Assembly: GCA_963575745.1 (NCBI GenBank)
Contig: CAUYUJ010001747.1
Location: forward strand, 243,336-307,335
From: Prorocentrum cordatum
Taxonomy: Eukaryota; Sar; Dinophyceae; Prorocentrales; Prorocentraceae
Direction of reading: 5' to 3'
Length of the DNA: 64,000 nt
A program made the translations under genes and the position numbers. Under the pieces are notes generated by a model, which was given only the letters and a program-made list of their open reading frames with translations, did no database searches and had not been told where the DNA came from. Positions 11,329-20,810 of this stretch are shown here, piece after piece. Each line of letters opens with the position of its first letter. Position 1 is the first letter of the stretch.

Positions 11329-11924
11329 TTGCCCAGCCGTGCCCCAGCGCCCTCCTTCGCGAGGGCGAGGTTGGCGTGCGTTTCGACTGTGCCGGAATTT
11401 TCTCTGCCGTCTATTGCCGCGGTCATGCATATATCAGTTATCGGTGTGTGCGTTTGCGTCGCTTGCCATACATGTTTAGATCTACAGGACGTGCGGCAGG
11501 GTGTTTCAGCGGTCGTGGACACTTTTGTTTTTGCCTTCTATCGAACAACCCCATATGCGACAGGCGTTGGTTGTGCACAGTTACTCTCGGGCTGGCTCCC
11601 AACAGATCTCACAGGTATGCTGTCACATGTAGCACCTTCTCTTGTGCCTGGGTCGACGCTCCAGGATGAGTCTGGCGAGATGGACTGGGATCCTGTTTCA
11701 CCCAGTCCCCCGCCCTACTCTCCCTTCCCTGTCGTCGGCCTCCCTTTCCTTTTCTACCTCTTCCGCACTTTCCGCAGGAACCGCCCATAGGATCGGACGT
11801 CCGAACCAGGACGCTGATGGCCGACACACCGCGCACTCCCGCCACGGAGGAGGGCGCCTTTGACGGGCTCCAAGGGTGCTGACCGCGCCTTTTTTCTTTG
11901 CTCTGAACCCCTCCCTACAGTGGG
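11329..11924 (+). other. Spacer after ORF1, no gene seen
   Basis: Mixed-composition sequence between the ORF1 stop and the repeated segment at 11925, with short frames only. It may be 3' non-coding sequence of ORF1. Confidence 0.5.
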
Positions 11925-12342
11925 GGTTTGTGTGTGTGTGTGCGTGCGTTTTAGTTTGCAGTTTCTTCGCAAGTTCTGGCATTAGCATCCATTCGCATGT
12001 GCAGTATAGTACGCAACACTTGAAGTTAGGAGTGCTTGAGTGAAGGCAGCAGAGTTGGTTGAGATGAGCCTCTGGGGCCCCGCTCAGATCTCCACGTCCA
12101 TTGCTGGTTTGCTCCAGCTGCGTTAGCAGGCTGTTGGCTTAGGTCGGCGCTCAAACTACTATCAGGGATTGTAGTGCACACGTATGTGGGTTTACAGTCT
12201 GCGGCATGGCATGTTCGTGTTGCAGACTGTGCAGTTCTAGACAGTCAGCTAAGCAGGTGGAAAAGGAGTCGAGGGCTGTCGCCGCATGCTGCCGCCGATC
12301 TTGGTTATCCTCACGTCAATTTGCTCTTCACCATCGTGTGTG
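11925..12342 (+). repeat. Element D shared segment, copy 2
   Basis: Direct repeat of 4037-4462, beginning with a (GT)n run and sharing the same words in the same order. Similarity stops at CACCATCGTGTGT. There copy 1 continues into coding sequence and this copy collapses into a TG microsatellite and an R5 connector. Confidence 0.85.
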
Positions 12343-12448
12343 TGAGTGAGTGTGAATGTGTGTGTGTGTGTGTGTGTGTGTTTTTGTGTGTCTGTGTCTC
12401 TGTGTGTGTATTTGTGCGTCTGTGTCTGCGTCTGTGTCTGTGTATTTT
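12343..12448 (+). repeat. (TG)n microsatellite
   Basis: TG/TGTC-rich run directly at the truncation point of element D copy 2. The Cys/Val frames across it are not genes. Confidence 0.9.
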
Positions 12449-12735
12449 TCCCGGAAGCGGCGTAGGCCCAGGGTTCTCTTTTAGATGTTTACGCCCGGTT
12501 TCGACTTGAAGGAGGTCGGCGGAATTATGTTGCGATGAATGGCGAGTTTGAAGAAGGCCGGCGGAATTATTTTTGAGGATGTCTCGAGCGAAGCGGCTGT
12601 GTTTCAGAATTTGTTGAGGATGTATCGAGCGAGACGCTGGTTTTGCAGAGTTGGGGGATTTTCCTGAGCGAAACGCCTGTTTCTCAGAATTTGTTGAGGA
12701 TGCCTCGAGCGAGTCGTTGGTTTTGCAGAGTTGGG
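12449..12735 (+). repeat. R5 connector then R3 units
   Basis: R5 (TTTTCCCGGAAGCGGCGTAG, CCCAGGGTTCTCTTTTAG) to about 12570, followed by four R3 units with GTTTTGCAGAGTTGGGG. Confidence 0.85.
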
Positions 12736-13047
12736 GTATCCAACGTGGCGTCGGGCCCAACGCCGAATTATGAGGGAACGCGCGGGGGGCCGAAAAGCGC
12801 TACCAGAACACATGTCCCAATACAGAAAAGTGATGGTTTTTTGCTCTGAACAGGGGGTTGCGCTTTGGGGGCCTCTCCAGGGAAGACGTTGCGAGGATGT
12901 CTCGAGCGGGAGCGCGAATTCAGCGTATCCAGGTCACGCAGGGGGTATGTAACATGGCTGTCCCGAGCTGGAACCACGTGGTTGTTCATGCTCAGGCCAC
13001 CCAGGGAGATCTCGAGCATGATTGTCCCGAGCTGGAACCACGTGTTT
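12736..13047 (+). repeat. R2 array with the ~200-bp R2' segment
   Basis: The R2' segment (ATGGCGTCGGGCCCAACGCC ... GAACAGGGGGTTGCGCTTTG ... GCGCGAATTCAGCGTATCC) occupies about 12736-12935 and is embedded in R2 units. Similar copies lie at about 18180-18365 and 20580-20765. Confidence 0.85.
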
Positions 13048-13871
13048 TTCCCGGAAAGGGCGTGGGCCCATGGTTCTTTTCTAGTGGGTTAACCCCCCGG
13101 TTTTGACTTGAAGGGGGCCGGCGGAATCATTCTCTATAAAATACAAGGTAAAGTCCAATTCGGCGTGACAAAAATGCGTTTCGCGCGTGCCCGCTCGAAG
13201 AAAGTCGACCCCCCACCTCGGATCCTGACCCCCGCTTTCCTTAGTGAGAAAGAGGGTGCGGGGCATTTTTAGCAGAATCCTTTTAACAAGAACGAAGTCC
13301 GGGGCCCCGACCGCCATGCGGAAAAGCGCCCCGCGCGCAGGAATTCCGAGGATGTCTCGCGCGTGCCGCGTCCCGCGCGCAGCAATTTCGAGGATGTCTC
13401 GACTAATTCGTTTGTTCTTCCAGGATTTAGCTTGAAACTGTTGAGTTTTTGTGTGCCCGCTCGAGGATGGTGCGCCCCCCGCGCCAAACATCGACGATGT
13501 CTCGAGCGAAACGCTTGTTTGGCAAAACTTGAGGGGCGTGGGTGCCCCAGCATGCCCCAGGAGGCCCTGGGAGCGCGGACGCGGTGTGATTTACGAGGGA
13601 TCGTAGCCCTTGGAGCTCGGACCACGCGCAATGTGCGAGGGATCGTAGCCCCCGGAGCACGGGCGCAGTGTAATTTACGAGGGGTCGGGGCCTTGGGAGC
13701 TCGGACGCAATGTAATTTACGAGGGATCGTAGCCGTTGGAGCGCGGGCGCAGCGTAAAATATGAGGGATCGGGGCCCTGGGGGCTCGGACGCAGCGTGAT
13801 TTACGAGGGATCGTGGCCCTGAGAGCGCGGACGAAGCGTTATTTACAAGGGGTCGGGGCCCTGGGAGCGCG
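13048..13871 (+). repeat. R5-R8-R3-R4 compound segment, copy 1
   Basis: R5 is followed by a ~200-bp segment R8 (AAAGTCCAATTCGGCGTG ... GCGGGGCATTTTTAGCAGAA). Then come R3 units and an R4 array of 43-bp units (TTTACGAGGGATCGTAGCC ... GAGCGCGGGCGCAG) at about 13558-13871. The whole order repeats at 23330-24253. Confidence 0.85.
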
Positions 13872-14725
13872 ACCCGTGGCACGTCCATTGGCACGTTCCG
13901 TAGCGCGTCCCCATGGCACGTCCGGCAGTGCGTTCCGATGGCGCGTCCCTTGGCACGTCGCCTGGCGCGTCCCTTGGGACGGTCCGCGGCGCGTGTTCCT
14001 GGCATGTGCCCTTGTCAATTAGCCCTGGGGCAGCTACTATGTGCTCAGGCAGCTCGAGCTTAAGATCCAGATCAGTTCGGTCAGGACTCGGATGTAACGG
14101 AGGACTCGATCCACAACACTATAGAGCACAATCGCGGCATGGCACATCGCAGTTCAGCACGGCTCAGCACAGCACAGCCTTCGGCACGGTACTTCAAGAT
14201 CGATACACTCAGCATTACAATTTGGCACGTTCCTTGGCACGTTCCGTGGCGCGTTCCGTGGCGAGTCCCCCTGGCACGTCGCGCGGCGCGTCCCGTGGCA
14301 CGTCCCGTGGTACGTCCATTGGCACGTTTTGTAGCGCGTCCCCTTGGCACGTCCCGCGGTGGGTGCGTCCCCATGGCGCGTTCCTTGGCACGTCGCCTGG
14401 CGCGTCCCTTGGGACGTTCCGCGGCGTGTCCTCCTAGCATGTCTCCTTGCCAATCAGCTCTAGGGCAGCTACTATATGCTGAGGCAGCTCGAGCTTACGA
14501 CCCAGATCAGTTCGGTCAGGACTCGGATCCACAACGCTATAGAGCACACTCTCGTCATGGCACGTCGCAGTTCAGCACGGCGCAGCACAGCACAGCCCTC
14601 GGCACAGTACATCAAGATCGATATGTTCATCATTGCATTTGCCCGTCGCCCAATCAGGTGTCTTTGAAACGTTGACATGTCTTACATTTCTATATTCCTT
14701 TCCGGGTTCGTGGGTCGATCATGTT
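13872..14725 (+). repeat. R1 repeat block 5
   Basis: About two R1 units (landmarks near 14020 and 14455) ending in the tail gggttcgtgggtcgatcatg at about 14725. Confidence 0.9.
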
Positions 14726-14818
14726 ACGTGTCCAAGCCTCCCAGGGGGTATCTAACATGGTTGTCCCTAGGTGGCACAGTGTTTTTACGTGTCCAGGCCA
14801 CCAACACGACGCTTGTCC
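14726..14818 (+). repeat. R2 units between R1 blocks
   Basis: One and a half R2 units (TACGTGTCCAAGCCTCCCAG, TATCTAACATGGTTGTCC), ending at the R3/R1 junction ACGCTTGTCCCCAGCAC. Confidence 0.8.
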
Positions 14819-16111
14819 CCAGCACATTCTGTAGCGCGTCCCCTTGGCACGTCCCGCGGTGCGTCCCCGTGGCACGTCCCCTGGCACGTCGCCTGGCGCC
14901 TCCCTTGGAACGTTCCGCGGCGCGTCTTCCTGGCATGTTTCCTTGTCAATTAGCCCTGGGGCAGCTACTATGTGGACTATGTGCTCAGGCAGCTCGAGCT
15001 TAAGATCCAGATCAGTTCGGTCAGGACTCGGATGTAACGGAGGACTCGATCCACAACACTATAGAGCACAATCGCGGCATGGCACATCGCAGTTCAGCAC
15101 AGCGCAGCGCAACACTACCCTCGGCACGGTACATCAAGATCGATACACTCACTCAGCATTGCAATTTGGCACGTTCCTTGGCACGTCCCGTGGCGCGTCC
15201 TGTGGCGAGTCCCCCTGGCACGTCGCGCGGCGCGTCCCCTGGCACGTCCCGTGAAACGTCCATTGGCACGTTCCGTAGCGCGTCCCTTTGGCACGACCCG
15301 CGGTGGGTGCGTCCCCATGGCGCGTTCCTTTTCACGTCGCCTGGCGCGTCCCTTGGGACGTTCCGCGGCGTGTCCTCCTAGCATGTCTCCTTGCCAATCA
15401 GCTCTAGGGCAGCTACTATGTGCTGAGGCAGCTCGAGCTTAAGATCCAGGTCAGTTCGGTCAGGACTCGGATGCAAAGGAGGACTCGATGCACAACGCTG
15501 TAGAGCACAATCGCGGCATGGCACATCGCAGTTCAGCACGGCTCAGCACAGCACAGCCTTCGGCGCGGTGCATCAAGATCGAATACACTCAGCATTGCAA
15601 CTTGGCACGTTTCTTGGCACGTTCCGTGGTGCGTCCCGTGGCGAGTCCCCCTGGCACGTCGCGCGGCGCGTCCCCTGGCACGTCCCGTGGCACGTCAATT
15701 GGCACGATCCGTAGCACGTCCCTTTGGCACGTCCCGCGGTGCGTCCCCATGGCACGTCCTCTGGCGCGTCGCCTGGCGCGTCCCTTGGAACGTTCCGCGG
15801 CGCATGTTCTCCTGTCAAGCAGCTCTTGGGCAGCTACTATCTATGTGCTCAGGCAGCTCGAGCTTAAGATCCAGATCAGTTCGGTCAGGACTCGGATGTA
15901 ACGGAGGACTCGATGCACAACGCTATAGAGCACAATCGCGGCATGGCACATCGCAATTCAGCACAGCGCTGCACAGCACAGCCCTCGGCACAGTACATCA
16001 AGATCGATAAATTCAGCATTGCATTTGCTCATCGCCCAATCAGGTGTCTTTGAAACGTTACCATGTCTTACATTTCTATATTCCTTTCCGGGTTCGTGGG
16101 TCGATCATGTT
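14819..16111 (+). repeat. R1 repeat block 6
   Basis: Three R1 units (landmarks near 14955, 15400 and 15825), ending at the tail at about 16111. A (TG)n tract follows the tail immediately. Confidence 0.9.
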
Positions 16112-16290
16112 GTGTGTGTGTGTCTGTGTCTGTGTCTGTGTCTGTGTCTGTGTCTGTGTCTGTGTCTGTGTCGGTGTGTGTGCGTATGTGTGTCTGTGTG
16201 TGTGTGGTGTGTGTGCGCGTGTGCGTGTGCGTGCGTGCGTGCGTGTGTGTGTGCGCGTGTGTGCGCGTGTGTGCGCGCGTGGCGTCTGTG
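16112..16290 (+). repeat. (TG/TGTC)n microsatellite
   Basis: About 180 bp of TGTGTC and TGTGCG repeats; all frames are open but of trivial composition. Confidence 0.95.
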
Positions 16291-16725
16291 AGTAGCATTT
16301 CCATTTGTTGCTCGCGCCTGAGGATTCTCTGCGCCGCCGACTCAAAACAGTGTGTGTGTGTGGGTGTCGGATGTTTTCTGCGGTTTTCGGAGGGCTTGGC
16401 GATCTGAGGACGTTTGCGGATTTCAGGAGGAGGGGGAGGAGGCGGAGGGAGCCGGAGGACATGGGTAAACCCCAGATCCATCAACGAATTTGGAACAAAC
16501 CCTCACGCCAAGCTCCCTCTTGCCACGTCGCCTGGACGTGACGAGGCTTGACTGTGTGTTCTCAGGCGCGCGTGGACAGGTCGGGCCTCACTCCAAATAC
16601 CTGTTCGTCCGCGTTGGAGGCCGCTGGCAGCGGCTGGCTCTCAGAGGTTCGCCTCGCTTGCCAACGGAGCCAGGCCTCCCCACCCCCGTGTCCCCATGGC
16701 CGCTTCTGGAAGTCTTCGCAAAAAT
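16291..16725. other. Unassigned spacer
   Basis: No recognisable gene. Around 16465-16515, GTAAACCCCAGATCCATCAA and the following ~35 bases resemble 27508-27555 (GTAAACCTACGATGTATCAA...), both preceded by GGAGG-rich tracts. This suggests another dispersed repeat. Confidence 0.4.
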
Positions 16726-16904
16726 CAGCGACACAAGTATCACCTTTTGGATGTTCGCGCGGATTTCTTGGGTTGGCGCTGGACCCCCCAGGCAGCGCCT
16801 CCAGCGCCGACCATGCCGCGCCTCGCGCGCCAGAGGAGGGACGGTCCAGCGCCGATCCAACAACCTTGGGCGGATGTTCGAGCATTAGTTTTATGTCGTT
16901 GCTT
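16726..16904. mobile_element. Palindromic MITE-like element, copy 1
   Basis: Long inverted repeat. The left arm reads CAGCGACACAAGTATCACC ... GATGTTCGCGCGGATTTC ... GGCGCTGGACC. The reverse complement of the right arm reads AAGCAACGACATAAAACTAA ... GGATCGGCGCTGGACC. Arms are about 60 bp and the GC-rich centre is itself partly palindromic. Related copies are at 44717-44882 and 53389-53542. It has no coding capacity. Confidence 0.75.
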
Positions 16905-17377
16905 GTTGCTCCTCCTGAACGGATCGTAACATTATTTCGTCCTGTCCTTGTCAGCCTCCAGGTGCTCTTTCCCTGATGCGTCGGGGAAGGCAGCCACTGG
17001 GAAAGGGGTCGAAGACTTCTGCCCCACGTCGCAAAAAGTAATGCCCCACGTCTGGGCCATGAGGTCTCGCCGAGTTCATGGTCCTCTCTCTTCTTTCCAT
17101 GCGTTCCCTGGCCACCCCTCGTCCGCGGGCCGTGGTGCGCTAACCCCGGTCTTCTTGGCCCCCCTATTCGGCGCACCCGACTAGGGAGGGAGGGTGGAGG
17201 GAGGAGCGAGGAGGGCGGAGCCAGTGGGGGGGGGGGGGGGGCACTCCTGAAGGGCTGTCGCCACCACCGCTGCAGCCGCCCTGAAATCCTGACCCGAGTG
17301 TGCTCTGGGACAGCTCCAGGGGCCGACTCACTCGTGGCGACCCCGACCTCTGGGCGCCGCGGACCCACCGTGGCGGG
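16905..17377. other. Unassigned GC-rich spacer
   Basis: Contains a G-run at about 17226-17240 and Pro/Ser-rich frames. Nothing recognisable. Confidence 0.4.
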
Positions 17378-17662
17378 TGTTTTTCCCCGAAAGGGCGCGG
17401 GCCCAAGGTTCACTTTTACTTGGTCAACCCCCCGGCCCCTACGGGAAGAGGGCCGGCGGACTTATTTGCGATAATTAACGACGTCGAAGAGGGCCGGCGG
17501 AATTATGTTTGAGGATGTCTCGAGCGGAACGCTTGTTTTTCCGAATTTGTTGGGGATGTCTCGAGCGAAACGCTGGTTTTGCAGAGTTGGGGTATGTCTC
17601 GAGCGGAGGCCTCGTGGGGGGCCAGAATTCAGAGGATGTCTCAGGCGACGTGCTTGTTCTCA
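17378..17662 (+). repeat. R5 connector then R3 units
   Basis: R5 (TTTTTCCCCGAAAGGGC, then paired GGGCCGGCGGA words) to about 17510, then three or four R3 units (GAGGATGTCTCGAGCGGAAC). Confidence 0.85.
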
Positions 17663-18690
17663 CGTGCCCAGGTCGGCCAGGGGGGTAATTATCCAATATG
17701 GTTGTCCGTCGCTGGCGCCTCAGACGACCGCATGTTGGATATCCCCCCCCTGGGTGGGCTGGAACCGTGAGTTTTTACGTGTGCAGGCCATCAGGGGGGT
17801 ATCTAACATGATGGTCCCGAGCTGGAATCACGTGTTTTCATGTGTCCAGCCCACCCAGGGGTGTACCTAACATGGTTGCCCAGAGCTGGCACCCACGTTT
17901 TTACATGTCCAGGCCGCCCAGGGGGGTTATCTAACATGGTTTTCCCGAGCTGGCACCACGTGTTAGTGTGCAGGTCACCCAGGAGGGGTATCTAACATGG
18001 TGGTCCTGCGCTGGAAACATGCGTTTTTACAAACCAGGCCACCCAGGGGTGCATCTAACATGGTTGCCCAGAGGTGGCACCATGTGTTTTTACGTGTCCA
18101 GGTCGCCTAGGGGGGTATCGAACATGATTGTCCCGAAATGGAACCATGTGCTTTTACGTGTCCAGGCCGCCCAGGGTGGATATCCAACATGGCGTCGGGC
18201 CCAACGCCGAATTACCAGAAAACGCACGGGAGGCCGAAAAGCGCTTCCCGAACACATATCCCAGTGATGTTTTCTTGCTCTGTACAGGGGGTGGCGCTTT
18301 GGGGGCCTCTCCAGGTAAGACATTCCGAGGACGTCTCGAGCGGGAGCGCGAATTCAGCGTATCCAGGCCACGCAGAGGTGTCTCTAACATGGTGGTCCCG
18401 AGCTGGAACCACGTGTTTTAACATGTCCTGGCCACCCAGGGGGGTATCCAACATGATTGTCCCGAGCAAAGACCACGTGTTTTTACGTGTCCAGGCCGCC
18501 CAGGGAGGGTATCTGACATGGTTGTCCCGAGCAAGGACCACGTGTTTTCAAGTGTCCAGGCCACCCAGGGGTGTATCTAACATGGTTGCCCAGAGCTGGC
18601 ACCCACGTTTTTACGTGTCCAGGCCGCCCAGGAGGGTATCTATCATGGTTGTCCCGAGCTGGCACCACGTGCTTTCAAGTGTAAAAGAGC
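17663..18690 (+). repeat. R2 array, ~65-bp units
   Basis: About 15 units of 60-66 bp (TTTTTACGTGTCCAGGCC, GTATCTAACATGGTTGTCCC, GAGCTGGAACCACGTG). The R2' segment is embedded at about 18180-18365. Plus-strand frames with VSRPPRGVSNMVVPSWNH are translations of the repeat. Confidence 0.9.
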
Positions 18691-18699
18691 GTGTTCTAC

Positions 18700-18913
18700 C
18701 GCTGCTGGCGGAAAAACGGGGGGGGTCACTGGGGGTTCTCAACCCGTCCCCCCCCACCCCCCGCCTTCGAAAACCTTGGGGGGGTCACTACCAGTTCGAA
18801 CCCCTCCCCCCCCCCCCCGCCAGTTTATCATGAAAATGGGGGGGGTCACTACCCGTTCGAACCCCCCCCCTCGAAAACGGGGGGGGGGGTCACCACTGGC
18901 TCGAGCCTCTCCC
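18700..18913 (+). repeat. ~60-bp GC-tract repeat units
   Basis: Three to four units of the form TCGAAAACCGGGGGGGTCAC plus TACCGGTTCGAACCCC separated by C-runs. They lead into the inverted-repeat element that follows. Confidence 0.8.
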
Positions 18914-20016
18914 CTCGAAAACCGGGGGGGGTCACTACCGGTTCGAACTCCCTCCCCCCCCACCCCCTCGCCGCCGGCCAACGAATCCCGCTCCTCGGGA
19001 CAGTTGGACAATGGTAGGGATGCTGGGACAGTGGTGGGAACGGTGGTGGTGGGGACAGTGGTGCGGGGACAGTGGTGCGGGGACACTGGGACAGTGGTGC
19101 GGACAGTGGTGGGGACGGTGGTGGTGGGGACAGTGGTGAGGGGACAGCGGGATAGTGGTGGGGATAGTGGGACAGTGGTGGGGACGGTAGTGGTGGGGAC
19201 AGCGGTGAAGGCGGTGGTGAGGACAGTGGTGGGACAGTAGTACAGTGGGCAAAGTGGTGGGGACAGTGGGGACAGTGGGAATGTGATGGGGACAGTGGGG
19301 ACGGTGGGACAGCACAGTGGGACAGCGGCGTCGCCAGTGGGACACTGGTGGGTACAGTGGGGACAGGGGGACAGTGGTGGGGACCGTGGGAAAAGTGGGG
19401 AGAGTCGGACCGTGGTGGGACAATGGTGGGGAGAGTGGGGACAGTGAGACACTGGTGGGGGCACTGGTGGGGACAGTGGGGACAATGGCGGGAACCGTGA
19501 GGACAGTGGGACAGTGGTGGGGACGGGGGTGGTGGGGACAGTGGTGTGGGGACAGCGGGAATGTGGTGGAAACAGTGGGACAGTGGAGGGTACAATGGTG
19601 GTGGGGACAGTGGTGAGGGCGGTGGCGAGGACGGCGGTGGGATAATGGGACAGAGGTGCAGTGGGGACGGGTGGGGACAGTGGGGACAGTGGTGGGAACA
19701 GTGGGACAGCTCAGTGGGGCAGCGGCGGGGACAGTGGGACAGTGGTTGGGGCCGTGGAGAAAGTGGGGAGAGTGGAACAGTGGTGGGAACAGTGGTGGGG
19801 ACAGTGATGACAGTGCGACAGTGGTGGGGGCACTGGTGGGGACAGTGGGGACGGTGGTGGGAACAGTGGGGACAGTGGTGGTGAGGACAGTGGTGCTGGG
19901 GACAGCAGTGGGGGATGCGGTGCGGACGGTGGTAGGGACTCGGGAGTCGTTTGCTGGCGGTGAGCGTGGGGGGGGAGGGGTTCGAACCGGTAGTAATCCC
20001 CCCCCGGTTTTCGAAG
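18914..20016. mobile_element. Inverted-repeat element with GGGACAGTGG minisatellite interior
   Basis: The left arm (about 18914-19000: CTCGAAAACCGGGGGG, CTACCGGTTCGAACTCC, CGGCCAACGAATCCC) is matched in reverse complement by 19937-20016. The interior (about 19010-19930) is a degenerate array of GGGGACAGTGG/TGGTGGGGACAG units of 9-12 bp. Minus-strand frames up to 455 codons (HCPTVPTVPTTVPLSPP style) span it and are repeat translations. I infer a non-autonomous inverted-repeat element; target duplications were not resolved. Confidence 0.65.
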
Positions 20017-20484
20017 TGGGGTGGGGGGGGTCGGAGAGGGGGGGGGGGCGGGGGAAAGGGGGGGGGTCCAGCAGGGGGGTCTGGGATTTTCGGAGGGGGG
20101 GTGACCCCCGGGCTCCGGAGAAAAAGGGGGAGAATTGTTGACGCTTGGGGCCCTCTTGGAGCACCCTTGGGAGCCTTGGGGGCCATCTTTGGGCCATCTT
20201 GGGTGATATCGATCACAGGAGGGGAGGTTCCTAATCAGGGTCCCCCCCTCAGGAGGCCAAAATGGGGCCAAAACCTTGGTAAGACAAGTGATTTTGTCTT
20301 CCTCTCCGAAGCCGTTTTGGACGCTCCGACGACTCGCGGAACCCCTTGTACAGGTCCATGGGGAGGGGGTAGGGGGAGGACCCGTCCCCGAAGGGGAAGA
20401 AGGAGGGGTGGAAGAGGAAACTCCCTGACCGACGCCCAGAGGGCTGGTGGGATTTTCCGCAGTAGAGCGGCGGTGGATCACGCT
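20017..20484. other. GC-rich spacer
   Basis: G-tract-rich sequence to about 20110, then ordinary sequence with no recognisable gene. Confidence 0.4.
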
Positions 20485-20810
20485 CTGTCTCAAGTGTCCA
20501 GGCCACCCAGGGGGGAATCCAACATGGTGGTCCTGTGCTGGAGCCATGTGTTTTTCATGTCCAGGCCGCCCAAGGGGGATATCCAACATGGCGTCGGAAT
20601 TATCAGGAAACGCACAGGGTGGCCGAAAAACGCTACCCGAACACATGTCCCACTACAGAAAAGTGCTGTTTTCTTGCTCTGAACAGGGGGTTGCGCATTG
20701 GGGGCCTCTCCAGGGAAGACATTGCGAGGATGTCTCGGGCGGGGGCGCGAATTCAGCGTATCCAATCTAACATGGTTGTCCCGAGCTGGCATCACGTGTT
20801 TTGTCGTGTC
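20485..20810 (+). repeat. R2 units with R2' segment
   Basis: Two R2 units, the R2' segment (about 20580-20765) and a partial R2 unit that breaks into R1 at about 20811. Confidence 0.85.

Noticed and set aside
4037-12342. LTRs of one retrotransposon bounding 4.0-12.3 kb
   Set aside because: The repeat lies before RT in one copy and after ORF1 in the other, the enclosed DNA contains R1-R6 mosaics, and no LTR ends are apparent.
16562-17413. 283-codon minus ORF as a gene
   Set aside because: It runs through MITE copy 1 and a G-run and has no domain-like stretch.
18739-20216. 455- and 420-codon His/Pro/Thr-rich minus-strand ORFs
   Set aside because: They overlap each other in different frames and match the GGGACAGTGG array exactly.
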